The notes below the pieces were generated by a model, which did not search any database, had not been told where the DNA came from, and saw only the letters and a program-made list of their open reading frames with translations. Shown piece by piece: positions 26,064 to 35,822 of a stretch of 64,000 bases of DNA; the first letter of the stretch is position 1; each line of letters opens with the position of its first letter. This stretch comes from Haploplasma axanthum (lineage in GTDB: Bacteria; Bacillota_I; Bacilli_A; Acholeplasmatales; Acholeplasmataceae): assembly GCF_900660745.1 (NCBI RefSeq), contig NZ_LR215048.1:868001-932000 (forward strand). The letters run 5' to 3'. The translations under genes were made by a program, and so were the position numbers.

Positions 26064-27653
26064 TAATTCAACATCAAATTTTTGTGTTCCAACTAAAGAT
26101 TCTAATTTAGTAATAGTTTCATCTAAATTATAACTTTGAACTTGGAAGATTACATGATCACCATTACTTAAAACACGATCTCCACCATGAACCATAATGT
26201 TTGTTCGGTTAGTTGCATCAGATTGGACTAATTCTTTTATTAAACAGTTTGCTGGCCAAAGAATATCTCTAACAGTTTTATTAACAACAAATGCATTGTC
26301 ATTAATAATTCCTTTAATCTCATACATATGCCAAACACGGTTTCTATCTTGTTCCTTCATCATTTTCTTTAAAACAATTTCATTTAAAGGCTTAGCATGG
26401 AATAAATGAGCAACAATCATTGAAACAAAAATAGCAATAACAATATATAGGGTTGTTTCAACATGAAGAGAAGCTTCAACAATAAATAGTAGTGTTGTTA
26501 TTGGAGCATCCATAGATGCAGCAAAGAAAGCACCCATTGCTATTAAGATTATTGCAGTTGAATATTCAGGATTAAATCCCATTTTAACTAAAAAAACATT
26601 TGAAATTGCACCAATTAAAACTCCAATTACTAAAACAGGAATAAAAAGACCACCAGTAACTGCTGAACCACTTGATAATGTGATTGTAATAATTTTAGCA
26701 GCAAATAATAAAACTAAAACTAGCAATGAAAAATGAACAGGGTTGTTTAATAATTCGATAATAATATTATGATGTCCATTACCTAAATTCTCAGGTAACA
26801 ACAAGCCAATAATTCCAATGATAATAATAGCAAATAATATTTTGTAAAATCTTTTGACATTTTTTAATCTCTCAGAGGATATTTTACCAATTAATTCAAT
26901 TAAATAGTTAAATAAACTCACAAATAAACCAGTAATAAGTCCAATTAATGGAGCAATCCAAAGATATTTGATTGGCATTGCTGTAATTTGTTGAATTGGG
27001 AAAAACACAGAACCTTTATTAAAGATTGCATCAAGGCTTCTAGTAACAATTGTTGAGAAAACTGCTCCACTCATTGCTGCAGTAAGAAGCATCCAAGAAA
27101 ACTTTTTGTGCATCTCTTCTAATGGGAAAATAATTCCTGCCATTAATGAACCAGTAGCAAATGAGAAACCTGCACTTGTGCCAGATGTTAAAATATATCT
27201 TTTAAAAGCTGGTTTAGTATGGAGTGTTTCGTTAACACCCTCAGATATCGAAGTACCAATTAAAACACTAGCACCTTCAATTCCAAGTGGGAAACCACCA
27301 AGGAAAACTAATAACGTAGATATCATTGTGAAGATTAAAGTAGGTAACCATTTAAAAGTTAATAAACCTCTTACTAATCCTGCTGTTCTAGGAATTGCTC
27401 CACCAGCAGTACTTGGTACTCTATCAATTATTGTTGAAATTAAAAAAGCGATAAATATTAATCCCCCAAAGAATAATGGAATATATAGAGGATTATTTCG
27501 TACAAAGATATATATATCCTTAGAGTATTGACTAAAATAGTTAGCAATATACCTAAATCCATAGAGTATTAAACCAGAAACTATTCCGGTTATTACTCCA
27601 TAAAAAAGGATTACTTTTAAGACGTTGTTCCAACTGTTTTTCATATGATTCAT
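26058..27653 (-). CDS. ClC-family chloride channel/antiporter with TrkA-C domain
   Basis: A 531-aa ClC transporter. The canonical helices carry TAGGAIPRT (GSGIP position), GIEGASVLIG (GREGP position, with the gating Glu kept) and GSAVTGGLFIPVLVIGVLIG (GxFxP position). The C-terminal 90 residues form a RCK_C/TrkA_C-like regulatory domain ending GDRVLSNGDHVIFQV. The retained Glu allows proton coupling, but channel or exchanger cannot be decided. The variation GIEGAS instead of GREGP is notable because this loop lines the anion path. Two nearby ATGs (27653 and 27644) are possible starts; neither has a clear ribosome-binding site. Confidence 0.85.
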   Translation of the reverse strand: MNHMKNSWNNVLKVILFYGVITGIVSGLILYGFRYIANYFSQYSKDIYIFVRNNPLYIPLFFGGLIFIAFLISTIIDRVPSTAGGAIPRTAGLVRGLLTFKWLPTLIFTMISTLLVFLGGFPLGIEGASVLIGTSISEGVNETLHTKPAFKRYILTSGTSAGFSFATGSLMAGIIFPLEEMHKKFSWMLLTAAMSGAVFSTIVTRSLDAIFNKGSVFFPIQQITAMPIKYLWIAPLIGLITGLFVSLFNYLIELIGKISSERLKNVKRFYKILFAIIIIGIIGLLLPENLGNGHHNIIIELLNNPVHFSLLVLVLLFAAKIITITLSSGSAVTGGLFIPVLVIGVLIGAISNVFLVKMGFNPEYSTAIILIAMGAFFAASMDAPITTLLFIVEASLHVETTLYIVIAIFVSMIVAHLFHAKPLNEIVLKKMMKEQDRNRVWHMYEIKGIINDNAFVVNKTVRDILWPANCLIKELVQSDATNRTNIMVHGGDRVLSNGDHVIFQVQSYNLDETITKLESLVGTQKFDVELK

Positions 27654-27864
27654 TAATTAACGCAACCTTTCACATTTTTTTATTATACTCCTTTTTTTTC
27701 AACTGTAAATAGTTTAAAAGTAGTTTTTTTAAAACAATGATGTAAAAATTAGTTAAACTTTTGAATGATTATATTAATAAACAGAAAATCGATTTGAAAA
27801 TAGTAATATTTTTGATAAAATATAGGTGATTATTGAACAAAAAAATTAATAACGTTTTCACGAT

Positions 27865-27893
27865 TTGACTTTTAAAAATCGCAAGAGTATAAT
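27865..27893 (+). promoter_or_regulatory. Promoter of the V/A-ATPase operon
   Basis: TTGACT (27865-27870), 17-bp spacer, TATAAT (27888-27893), 26 bp before the first start codon. The rest of the 266-bp gap back to the ClC gene is AT-rich with no gene that I can support. Confidence 0.85.
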
Positions 27894-27919
27894 AACAAAG
27901 TATTGAACGGAGGGACATT

Positions 27920-28228
27920 ATGGAAAGCTTAATTAAAGATGTTATTGAATTAGATAAACAAGCAAGAGAAAAAATTATTGAACTACAACAAAATAAAGAA
28001 GAACTTGTTAATAGTATTAAAAAAGAAAAAGCTAAAATGATCAAAGATAATGATAAAAAAATAGCTAAAGAATTAAGTTTACAAGAAAAGAAACTAGAAG
28101 AGAATTTCATGATGGAAGAAGGAAGATTGAAGCGTTCATTTGAGCAAAGCAGTAAAGAGTTACAAGACAAATTTACTGAAAACAAAGATGAATGGGTTAA
28201 TAAAATGTTTGAAATATCATTAAACTAA
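27920..28228 (+). CDS. V/A-type ATPase subunit G/H (peripheral stalk)
   Basis: A 102-aa all-helical protein. It is a single coiled coil of heptads rich in Lys and Glu (QAREKIIELQQNKEELVNSI and onward). Both the position at the head of the operon and the length match the G/H (AhaH, NtpF) stalk subunit that pairs with subunit E. Sequence alone would only say 'coiled coil', so the assignment rests on context. GGAGGG precedes the ATG. Confidence 0.75.
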   Translation: MESLIKDVIELDKQAREKIIELQQNKEELVNSIKKEKAKMIKDNDKKIAKELSLQEKKLEENFMMEEGRLKRSFEQSSKELQDKFTENKDEWVNKMFEISLN

Positions 28229-28246
28229 AGTGAAGAAGGTGAAAAA

Positions 28247-29275
28247 ATGCTAATGGAAAATGCATTAGTCACTAAAGCGCGCTCAATCTATGGAAAACTT
28301 CTCAAGGATGAAGATTTTAATCAACTAATAAAAAAGAGAACAGTAGGTGAGGTTGCAGCTTATTTAAGAGCGCATCCTTTTTATTTTGAAGCATTTAGTG
28401 GAGTGTCAGATCAAAATATTAATCGTAAGAGATTAGAAGAAATAATTAGAAAATATCATTTTACACAAACATTAAAATTAATTAAGTTTGCTGCTAACAA
28501 AAATAAGCCTTTTTATGAGATTAATGTTATTGAAAAAGAACATCAAATAATTATGTCAATGTTAAAATCATATATTTCTGATGATAAGTATGATGTAATT
28601 AATGATTTACCAATATTTTTTGATAGATATTCTAAACTAGATTTATATGAAATATCGAAAACAAAGAATATTAAAGAACTTGTTGTTGCTTTAAAAGGAA
28701 CAGTATATGAAAAGATTATGAATCCTTATGTTAATGTTACGAATGATCAAATTCATTTTAATCAATTCGAAATGTTACTTGAGCAAAGATATAATGAATA
28801 CGTATCAATTCAAATAAAGAAGTTTTTTAAAGGTAAGGTTGAAAAAGATTTATTAAATATCTTAAACACAAGAACTGAATTAAACAATGTTGTCAAAGTT
28901 TATCGTTTAAAGAAATTCTATCATACTTCTGATGATGAAATTAAAAGCATCTTAGTTAATAAGTATAATCCAATTAAAGAAAGTAAACTTAATGCATTGT
29001 TAAATGTTGAAACACCAGAAGATTTACTAAAAAATGTTTTAAAAAACAGATATGAAAATCTCGCAAGTGTTGATAAAAACTATATTGAAAACTATATGGA
29101 CAGTATTTCATATCAACTAGCTAAGAAGACATTGTTATATAGTCAAAAAGCACCACTTGTTTATATGTCATATTTAACAATTAGTGATGTTGAAATTGAT
29201 AATTTAATCCATATTATTGAAGGTATCAGATATGGAGTACCTGAAAGCGAAATTAGAGAGATTATTATTATATAA
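28247..29275 (+). CDS. ntpC: V/A-type ATPase subunit C
   Basis: The 342-aa funnel subunit (eukaryotic d) that couples the central rotor shaft to the membrane ring. It shows the C-subunit start ALVTKARSIYGKLLKDEDF and repeated helical segments such as the LNNVVKVYRLKKFY region and the LRAHPFYFEAFSG segment. Length is close to the 320-350 aa norm. GAAGGTGA lies upstream. The gene comes before I and K here, whereas in Enterococcus and Thermus operons it follows E. Confidence 0.85.
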   Translation: MLMENALVTKARSIYGKLLKDEDFNQLIKKRTVGEVAAYLRAHPFYFEAFSGVSDQNINRKRLEEIIRKYHFTQTLKLIKFAANKNKPFYEINVIEKEHQIIMSMLKSYISDDKYDVINDLPIFFDRYSKLDLYEISKTKNIKELVVALKGTVYEKIMNPYVNVTNDQIHFNQFEMLLEQRYNEYVSIQIKKFFKGKVEKDLLNILNTRTELNNVVKVYRLKKFYHTSDDEIKSILVNKYNPIKESKLNALLNVETPEDLLKNVLKNRYENLASVDKNYIENYMDSISYQLAKKTLLYSQKAPLVYMSYLTISDVEIDNLIHIIEGIRYGVPESEIREIIII

Positions 29276-29333
29276 AATAATCCAAAGTATTTGGTAAAAA
29301 TAAAGAAAATAAAAAAGAAAGGGAGTGTTTCTT

Positions 29334-31256
29334 GTGAGCATTGCCAAGATGAAGCTTGTTACATTGAGTTCAGACTTGAATCAATTAGACGAGGTTTTAC
29401 GTAAATTTATTGAATTTGAACAATTTCACCCGATTGCATCTGAACAATTTGTTGACCGTGTTCGAGGATTAAAAACATTTAGTTCATCGAATCCATTCAA
29501 ATCATTATTAGATGAAATTATTGAAATAGAAAATGAATTCAATATTCAATTACCGCAAGTTAAACAAGATAATTTAGAATATAACATTGACCAGATGCAT
29601 GATGAAGTTGTTAAAGTGCATCAGGAATTAAGAAGAGAAGTTAAAGCAATTAAAGATATTGAAAAAGAAATGGAATTATATAATCTATCGTTAGAACAAA
29701 TCCATAACTTAGAAAACTTAGATATTTCACTTGATGATATCTTCTCATGTAAGTTTTTATATACAAGATTTGGTAGATTACCAGTTGATAGTATAGAAAA
29801 AATAAAATATTACAGAAACAAACCATTTATATTTAAAGCATTTAATGAAAAAGATAATTATGTTTGGTGTATGTATATGGCTACTGAAGAATATAAACAT
29901 GAAATTGATAGTTTATTTGCTTCATTATTCTTTGAAAGAGTTAGAATTCCAGAATTTGTTCATGGAACTCCTGAAAAAGCTGAAAAACAATTAGTAGAAC
30001 ATATTGAGTGTTTAAAACTTGATTTAGATGGTTTAAAAAATGAACTTAGCAAGATGAAAGAAACATGTATGGGAAATCTTTCAAGAACAAAAGGTGAATT
30101 AGAGTTTTTAGGAAAACTTTTTGAAGCTAAAAAATATGTTGTTGGACTTGGTGAAAGATTTTCAATTACAGGGTTTGTTGTTAAAACTGATGTTGATAAG
30201 TTTAAAGATCACTTTAAAGAAACAGCAAATTTAGATATTGATGTTAGACCTGCATCAAGTGATAAAAGAATTACTCCACCAACTAAGTTGAAAAATAATT
30301 GGTTTACAAGACCATTCCAAATGTATGTTGAAATGTATGGTACACCTTCTTATAAAGATATTGATCCAACATTGTTTGTTTCGATTACATATACATTGAT
30401 TTTCGGTATAATGTTTGGAGATTTTGGTCAAGGCTTATTAATGTCACTTATTGGTTTCTTATTAGCTAAATATAAGAAAATGCCACTTGGAAGTATTATT
30501 GCAAGAATTGGTATTTCATCAGCATTCTTTGGACTTATATATGGATCGTTCTTTGGTAATGAAGAAATACTCGGTGAAATATATCAAAAGATTGGAATTG
30601 CAGGTAAATTCTTACCACTCCATGTAATGAGTAGTAGCGTTACAATGAACTTGCTTATAGGAACAGTTTTAATCGGTGCTGTATTAATTCTTACTGTAAT
30701 TATAATGAACACGATTATTAAGTTTAAACATAAAGATTATGCACATGCTGTTCTTTCTAACAATGGTCTTATGGGGTTATTGTTTTACGGCTTCTTATTA
30801 ACAGGTATTGTACTTAAAATATTAAATGTTGCAAACTTGTTTAATACAGTGACAATAATATTATTAGTGGTTATACCATTATTAACTATTTTCCTTAAAG
30901 AACCAATTGAAAGATTACTACATAAAGAAAAGCCTTTCCCAGATGGATTTGGTGGATTCTTTATTGAAGGATTCTTTGAACTATTTGAAGTATTGTTATC
31001 ATATGTAACAAACACAATGTCATTCTTAAGAGTCGGTGGTTTTATATTATCACATGCTGGTATGATGTTAGTTGTTAATAAGTTAGCACAAATGGGTGGT
31101 GGCAATAATATAGTTGTCTTAATCATCGGTAACTTATTTGTTATGGGACTTGAAGGCTTGATTGTAGGTATTCAAGTATTAAGATTAGAATTTTATGAAA
31201 TGTTTTCAAGATATTATGAAGGTGACGGAACACCTTTTACACCAATTAAATTTTAG
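29334..31256 (+). CDS. ntpI: V/A-type ATPase subunit I
   Basis: The 640-aa stator and ion-channel subunit. The N-terminal 340 residues are soluble with long coiled coils (around 85-130 and 220-255). Seven to eight membrane helices follow from near residue 350, starting with the GIMFGDFGQGLLM loop typical of subunit I. The essential Arg of the half-channels is probably in the SFLRVGGFILSHAGM segment. I start it at the GTG at 29334 (SIAKMKLVTL...) rather than the GTG at 29325 because AAAGGGAG is better spaced from it and it aligns with family N-termini. Confidence 0.92.
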   Translation: MSIAKMKLVTLSSDLNQLDEVLRKFIEFEQFHPIASEQFVDRVRGLKTFSSSNPFKSLLDEIIEIENEFNIQLPQVKQDNLEYNIDQMHDEVVKVHQELRREVKAIKDIEKEMELYNLSLEQIHNLENLDISLDDIFSCKFLYTRFGRLPVDSIEKIKYYRNKPFIFKAFNEKDNYVWCMYMATEEYKHEIDSLFASLFFERVRIPEFVHGTPEKAEKQLVEHIECLKLDLDGLKNELSKMKETCMGNLSRTKGELEFLGKLFEAKKYVVGLGERFSITGFVVKTDVDKFKDHFKETANLDIDVRPASSDKRITPPTKLKNNWFTRPFQMYVEMYGTPSYKDIDPTLFVSITYTLIFGIMFGDFGQGLLMSLIGFLLAKYKKMPLGSIIARIGISSAFFGLIYGSFFGNEEILGEIYQKIGIAGKFLPLHVMSSSVTMNLLIGTVLIGAVLILTVIIMNTIIKFKHKDYAHAVLSNNGLMGLLFYGFLLTGIVLKILNVANLFNTVTIILLVVIPLLTIFLKEPIERLLHKEKPFPDGFGGFFIEGFFELFEVLLSYVTNTMSFLRVGGFILSHAGMMLVVNKLAQMGGGNNIVVLIIGNLFVMGLEGLIVGIQVLRLEFYEMFSRYYEGDGTPFTPIKF

Positions 31257-31268
31257 GAGGAAAAAATT

Positions 31269-31694
31269 ATGTTAAATGTATTAAAAATTATGGTTCCAAT
31301 TTTAGGAGTTTTATTAGTTATTTTACCTTTAGTAAAGGTATTTAAAGGAAATGCAAGTAAAGTATCAGTTAAAAAAAGAATGATTCTTCATGTTGCTTTA
31401 TTCTTTGCGTTAGTATTAGGTCTAGCTCTTGCTACACCAACTGTATTTGCTGCTGAAGAAGTAGTTCCAGCTGCAGGTGAAAGTGTTGGTACAGGGTTAA
31501 AATATATAGCTGCTGCACTTGCAACAGGTTTATCAGCTCTTGGAGCAGGGATTGCGGTTGCTGCTGCAGCACCAAGTGCTATTGGAGCAATTTCAGAAAA
31601 TCCAAAGAACTTTGGTAAATCATTAATTTTCGTTGCCTTAGGTGAAGGGGTTGCAATCTACGGACTACTAATTTCAATCTTAATTATTGGATAG
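31269..31694 (+). CDS. ntpK: V/A-type ATPase subunit K (rotor-ring proteolipid)
   Basis: A 141-aa four-helix proteolipid. Helices are at about 4-24, 36-60, 75-100 and 113-140. The second hairpin is canonical (GLSALGAGIAVAAAAP then FVALGEGVAIYGLL), with the ion-binding Glu in ALGEGVAIYG. The first hairpin is divergent and lacks an equivalent acidic residue, so each protein carries one ion site per four helices. A polar loop containing Glu-Glu-Val-Val (61-72) separates the hairpins. H+ or Na+ specificity cannot be read with confidence. AGGAGG lies just upstream. Confidence 0.92.
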   Translation: MLNVLKIMVPILGVLLVILPLVKVFKGNASKVSVKKRMILHVALFFALVLGLALATPTVFAAEEVVPAAGESVGTGLKYIAAALATGLSALGAGIAVAAAAPSAIGAISENPKNFGKSLIFVALGEGVAIYGLLISILIIG

Positions 31695-31708
31695 TCCGGT
31701 GATTAATA

Positions 31709-32017
31709 ATGAAGTTTTTCTTATTAAGTGATAACGTTGATACCCTTGCAGGTATGAGATTAGTAGGTATCGAAGGTATAGTTATTCATAAAAGACAAGA
31801 AGTTTTAGATGAATTACAAAAAGTAATGAGTGATGAAACTGTTTCGATTGTTTTAATGACGACTAAGCTTGTGGAATTATGTCCAGAAGTTATCTCAGAA
31901 TTAAAGCTTCGTCAAACAAAACCACTTATTGTTGAAATACCCGATCGACATGGTTCATCAGACATTGGTGAATCAATTGACCGATATGTTAGTCAAGCAA
32001 TCGGTTTTAAGATATGA
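31709..32017 (+). CDS. ntpG: V/A-type ATPase subunit F
   Basis: A 102-aa central-stalk subunit that regulates rotation in the A3B3 head. It has the compact fold with an opening KFFLLSDNVDTLAGMRLVGI and the ending PLIVEIPDRHG, conserved in bacterial F subunits. It begins 14 bp after the proteolipid gene and before subunit E; in many operons F follows C instead. Confidence 0.88.
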   Translation: MKFFLLSDNVDTLAGMRLVGIEGIVIHKRQEVLDELQKVMSDETVSIVLMTTKLVELCPEVISELKLRQTKPLIVEIPDRHGSSDIGESIDRYVSQAIGFKI

Positions 32018-32025
32018 GGTGAATA

Positions 32026-32604
32026 ATGATGGATCATTTTAACGAAGAGAGTTTATATAAATACTTTGAAAAAACAATTAAAAGTGAATCAGTAGAAATT
32101 ATTCAAGAGATTGAAAAAGAGTTAGTCGTAATGCGTGAAAAAGCATTAAAAAATGTTAGTGATGAACTCGAAAAATCAAAAGAAATTAATCTTGAAGCTA
32201 AGAAAAAATTATTATATCAAAAGCACCAAAAAAATTTAAGTGATTTAAAACATAAATATGATTTGGAACTAATGAGAATTAGAAATGGCTTAGTTAATGA
32301 ATTAATCAACGAATTGAAAAAGAAGTTAATTGAATATACAAAAACTGATGAATATGTTTCAAAGATGAGTGACATTATTGAAAAATATCGTAGTGATATT
32401 GACTATATTGAAATCTCAAAAACAGATAGTTTAAATAAAAAAATTAAAGATATAAAAATACAAACAAATGATGAAATCATTGGTGGCGTTAATATTGTCT
32501 TGAAAAAAAGTTCTTTCCAAATAGATACTACTTTTAATTCAAAGATTGAAGACGCTAAAAAATGGTTCCATCAAAATTCTAAATTGTTTGTAGTAGAAAA
32601 GTAG
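32026..32604 (+). CDS. ntpE: V/A-type ATPase subunit E (peripheral stalk)
   Basis: A 192-aa stalk subunit. A long N-terminal helix (residues 15-100) is rich in Lys and Glu. A C-terminal alpha/beta domain with DEIIGGVNIVLKK near 145-157 matches the conserved G-G-V/L region of subunit E, which docks on the top of the A3B3 head. It would dimerise with the G/H coiled coil encoded at the head of the operon. GAGGTGAAT lies before ATGATG. Confidence 0.85.
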   Translation: MMDHFNEESLYKYFEKTIKSESVEIIQEIEKELVVMREKALKNVSDELEKSKEINLEAKKKLLYQKHQKNLSDLKHKYDLELMRIRNGLVNELINELKKKLIEYTKTDEYVSKMSDIIEKYRSDIDYIEISKTDSLNKKIKDIKIQTNDEIIGGVNIVLKKSSFQIDTTFNSKIEDAKKWFHQNSKLFVVEK

Positions 32605-32614
32605 AGGTGGAATT

Positions 32615-34363
32615 ATGGCAAATACCATATATTCAATCAATGGACCAGTTGTTAAATTAAAAAACACAAAAGATTTTTCAATGTTAGAAATGGTTTATGT
32701 AGGTAAAGATAAACTAATGGGAGAAGTCATCTCTGTTTCTAAAGATTTAACAACAATCCAAGTATATGAAAGTACAACAGGAATAAAAGTTGGGGATCAA
32801 GTTGTTGGAACAAAAACACAAGTATCCGTAACACTTGCTCCAGGAATTTTAAAACATATTTTTGACGGTATTCAAAGACCTTTAGAAGCGATTGCTGAAA
32901 AAAATGGTGTATATATGTCAAAAGGTAGTGACATTGATCAAATTGATTTAGATAAAGAATGGGAAATCACTTATAAAGTATCTAAAGGTGATTATGTTAC
33001 ACCAGGACAAATCTATGCAACAACAAAAGAAACAGATGTTATTGAGCATCGCTTCTTAATTCCTACTAATGTTAAAGGAATTGTTGTTTCTAGTCCAAAA
33101 GATGGTAAGTATAAAATGAGAGATAACTCACTAAAAGTTGAGTTAGAAAATAAAGTAGTAGTTGATGTTCCATTTGCACAAAAATGGGCAATTAAAGAAG
33201 CTAGACCAGTTGAGGAAAGATTAGTTATTAGTACACCATTAATTACAGGTCAAAGAGTAATTGATACATTATTCCCGATTGCTAAAGGTGGTACTGCAGC
33301 TCTTCCAGGTGGATTTGGAACTGGAAAAACAATGATGCAACACCAATTAGCAAAATGGTGTGATGCTGATATTATTGTTTATATCGGTTGTGGGGAACGT
33401 GGAAATGAGATGACTCAAGTTCTTGAAGAATTTGGAGAATTGATTGACCCTAAAACTAAAAAATCATTAATGGAACGTACAGTTTTAATTGCTAACACAT
33501 CAAACATGCCGGTTGCCGCTAGAGAAGCAAGTATTTATACAGGGTTAACAATTGCGGAATATTACCGTGATATGGGATATCATGTGGCTGTTATGGCTGA
33601 CTCAACATCACGTTGGGCTGAAGCTTTAAGAGAAATCAGTGGACGTCTAGAAGAAATGCCAGCAGAAGAAGGGTTCCCAGCTTATCTACCAAGTAGAATT
33701 TCACAATTCTATGAAAGAGCAGGCTATGTTAAAACTTTAAATAATCAACACGGATCAGTTTCAATTATTGGTGCTGTTTCTCCACAAGGATCAGATTTCT
33801 CTGAACCAGTAACTCAAAACACAAAACGCTTTGTTAGATGTTTTTGGGCACTTGATAAGAAATTAGCGTATGAAAGACACTATGCCGCAGTAAATTGGAA
33901 TTTAAGTTATTCAGAATATTTAAGAGATTTAACACCATGGTATAATGAATTCTTATCTCCACATTTCTTGGAAAATCGAAAAGAAATAGTGGCAATTCTT
34001 GCTGAAGAAAATAAACTATTAGAAATTGTTAAACTTATGGGTAGTGATGTATTACCTGATGATCAAAAACTTATTATTGAAATAGGTAAAGTAATTAGAT
34101 TAGGATACTTACAACAAAATGCTTTCCATAAAGATGATACATATGTATCGCTTGAAAAACAATTAAAGATGATGGATGTAATTTTATATCTATATAAAGA
34201 AGCAAAGAACTTTACATTAAGAGGTAAAGCATTAAGTACATTAATTCAAACAGGTATTTTTGAACATGTTATTAAGATGAAATATGATGTTGAAAATGAT
34301 AAGTTAGATAAATTTGATTTATATTATGAAAAAATAGATCAAGTTGTTAAATCAATTTTATAG
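32615..34363 (+). CDS. ntpA: V/A-type ATPase catalytic subunit A
   Basis: The 582-aa catalytic subunit. The P-loop is GGFGTGKT at residues 232-239. [32 protein letters not shown] and the arginine-finger neighbourhood are conserved. The non-homologous insertion of A subunits (about 110-200) is present. Length matches the family (580-590 aa). It is followed 10 bp later by subunit B. Confidence 0.98.
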   Translation: MANTIYSINGPVVKLKNTKDFSMLEMVYVGKDKLMGEVISVSKDLTTIQVYESTTGIKVGDQVVGTKTQVSVTLAPGILKHIFDGIQRPLEAIAEKNGVYMSKGSDIDQIDLDKEWEITYKVSKGDYVTPGQIYATTKETDVIEHRFLIPTNVKGIVVSSPKDGKYKMRDNSLKVELENKVVVDVPFAQKWAIKEARPVEERLVISTPLITGQRVIDTLFPIAKGGTAALPGGFGTGKTMMQHQLAKWCDADIIVYIGCGERGNEMTQVLEEFGELIDPKTKKSLMERTVLIANTSNMPVAAREASIYTGLTIAEYYRDMGYHVAVMADSTSRWAEALREISGRLEEMPAEEGFPAYLPSRISQFYERAGYVKTLNNQHGSVSIIGAVSPQGSDFSEPVTQNTKRFVRCFWALDKKLAYERHYAAVNWNLSYSEYLRDLTPWYNEFLSPHFLENRKEIVAILAEENKLLEIVKLMGSDVLPDDQKLIIEIGKVIRLGYLQQNAFHKDDTYVSLEKQLKMMDVILYLYKEAKNFTLRGKALSTLIQTGIFEHVIKMKYDVENDKLDKFDLYYEKIDQVVKSIL

Positions 34364-34373
34364 GAGGTCTATT

Positions 34374-35822
34374 ATGAAATATCAATATATTGGATTAGAT
34401 GAAATAAATGGACCACTTATCTTTTTAGAAAACATTAAAGATGTTGGTTTTGAAGAAGTTGTTACAATTGAATTAAAAAATGGGGAAAGACGTAAAGGTC
34501 GTGTAATTCAAATTGATGGTGATAAAGTAGCTATTCAAGTATTTGAAGGTACTACAGGACTTTCACTTGAAAACTCAAAAACAACTTTTACTGGTGAACC
34601 AATGAAAATTGATTTATCAAAAGAAATTTTAGGAAGAACATTTAATGGTTCTGGTGAACCAATTGATGGTCTTGGTGATATATTCTCGGAAGTTAGATAC
34701 GATATTAATGGTAGCCCATTAAATCCAGTTTCAAGAGTTTATCCAAGAAACTATATACATACAGGAATAAGTAGTATTGATACATTAACAACCTTAATTA
34801 GAGGTCAAAAATTACCAATCTTTTCAAGTTCTGGTTTAAGTCATAATGAACTTGCTACTCAAATAGTTAAACAAGCAAAACTATCTGATTCAGAAGATTC
34901 AGAGTTTTGTATAGTATTTGCTGCAATGGGTGTTAAACACGACGTTGCCAATTATTTTAGACAAGCATTTGAAGAAGCAGATGTTATGTCAAGAGTTGTT
35001 ATGTTTGTAAATATTGCAAATGACCCAATCATTGAAAGAATTTTAACACCACGATGTGCATTAACTGCTGCAGAATATTTAGCATACGAAAAGAACATGC
35101 ATGTTTTAGTTATCTTAACTGATATGACTGCATATTGTGAAGCATTACGTGAATTCTCAAGTTCTAAAGGTGAAATTCCTGGGCGTAAAGGATATCCTGG
35201 ATATTTATATTCTGACCTTTCTTCATTGTATGAGAGAGCTGGAATTATTAAATCAGCAAAAGGATCAGTGACACAAATTCCAATTTTAACAATGCCTAAT
35301 GATGATATAACTCATCCAGTACCAGATTTAACTGGCTATATTACAGAAGGTCAAATTGTTTTAAGTAAAGAATTACATCAAAAAGGTGTTTATCCACCAG
35401 TTAATATTCTTCCATCGCTATCAAGATTGATGAAGGATGGAATTGGTTCTAAATATACAAGAGCGGATCATCAAGATTTAGCAAATCAATTATTTGCTTC
35501 TTACGCAAGAGTACAAGAAGCTAAATCATTAGCATCAGTTATTGGTGAAGATGAATTAAATGAAGTTGACCATGCATACTTAGTATATGGTAATTATTTT
35601 GATAATTATTTCTTATCTCAAGGTAATGAAAACAGATCAATTGATGAAACATTGAATCTAGGATGGGATTTATTATCATTACTACCAAAGAGTGAATTAA
35701 GTAGATTAGATCAAAAAACGATTGAAGAATTTTATGATTCAAACCGTGCCCAAGTAAGATTTAAAATTAATAATTCAAAAATTTCTGATGAAATAATCTC
35801 AAAAGGAAAAATGAATGAGTAA
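34374..35822 (+). CDS. ntpB: V/A-type ATPase subunit B
   Basis: The 482-aa non-catalytic nucleotide-binding subunit. It has a degenerate P-loop (SSSGLSHNELATQI), which is normal for B. TDMTAYCEALREFSSSKGEIPGRKGYPGYLYSDL is partly visible as the conserved block, as are the SLYERAG and TMPNDDITHP motifs. AGGAGGT precedes the ATG at 34374, favouring that start over one 30 bp upstream inside subunit A. It overlaps subunit D by 8 bases. Confidence 0.97.
   Translation: MKYQYIGLDEINGPLIFLENIKDVGFEEVVTIELKNGERRKGRVIQIDGDKVAIQVFEGTTGLSLENSKTTFTGEPMKIDLSKEILGRTFNGSGEPIDGLGDIFSEVRYDINGSPLNPVSRVYPRNYIHTGISSIDTLTTLIRGQKLPIFSSSGLSHNELATQIVKQAKLSDSEDSEFCIVFAAMGVKHDVANYFRQAFEEADVMSRVVMFVNIANDPIIERILTPRCALTAAEYLAYEKNMHVLVILTDMTAYCEALREFSSSKGEIPGRKGYPGYLYSDLSSLYERAGIIKSAKGSVTQIPILTMPNDDITHPVPDLTGYITEGQIVLSKELHQKGVYPPVNILPSLSRLMKDGIGSKYTRADHQDLANQLFASYARVQEAKSLASVIGEDELNEVDHAYLVYGNYFDNYFLSQGNENRSIDETLNLGWDLLSLLPKSELSRLDQKTIEEFYDSNRAQVRFKINNSKISDEIISKGKMNE

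Noticed and set aside
27106-27531. 141-aa plus-strand frame inside the ClC gene
   Set aside because: Antisense to a well-supported ClC gene with all family motifs. Its Pro/Lys/Ile-rich product has no recognisable feature.
27769-28185. 138-aa minus-strand frame opposite the first ATPase gene
   Set aside because: It is the reverse of a Lys/Glu-rich coiled-coil gene and the operon promoter, giving a Ser/Leu-rich low-complexity product. No ribosome-binding site.
30785-31126. 113-aa minus-strand frame inside ATPase subunit I
   Set aside because: Antisense to conserved membrane helices; low-complexity product and no start signals.
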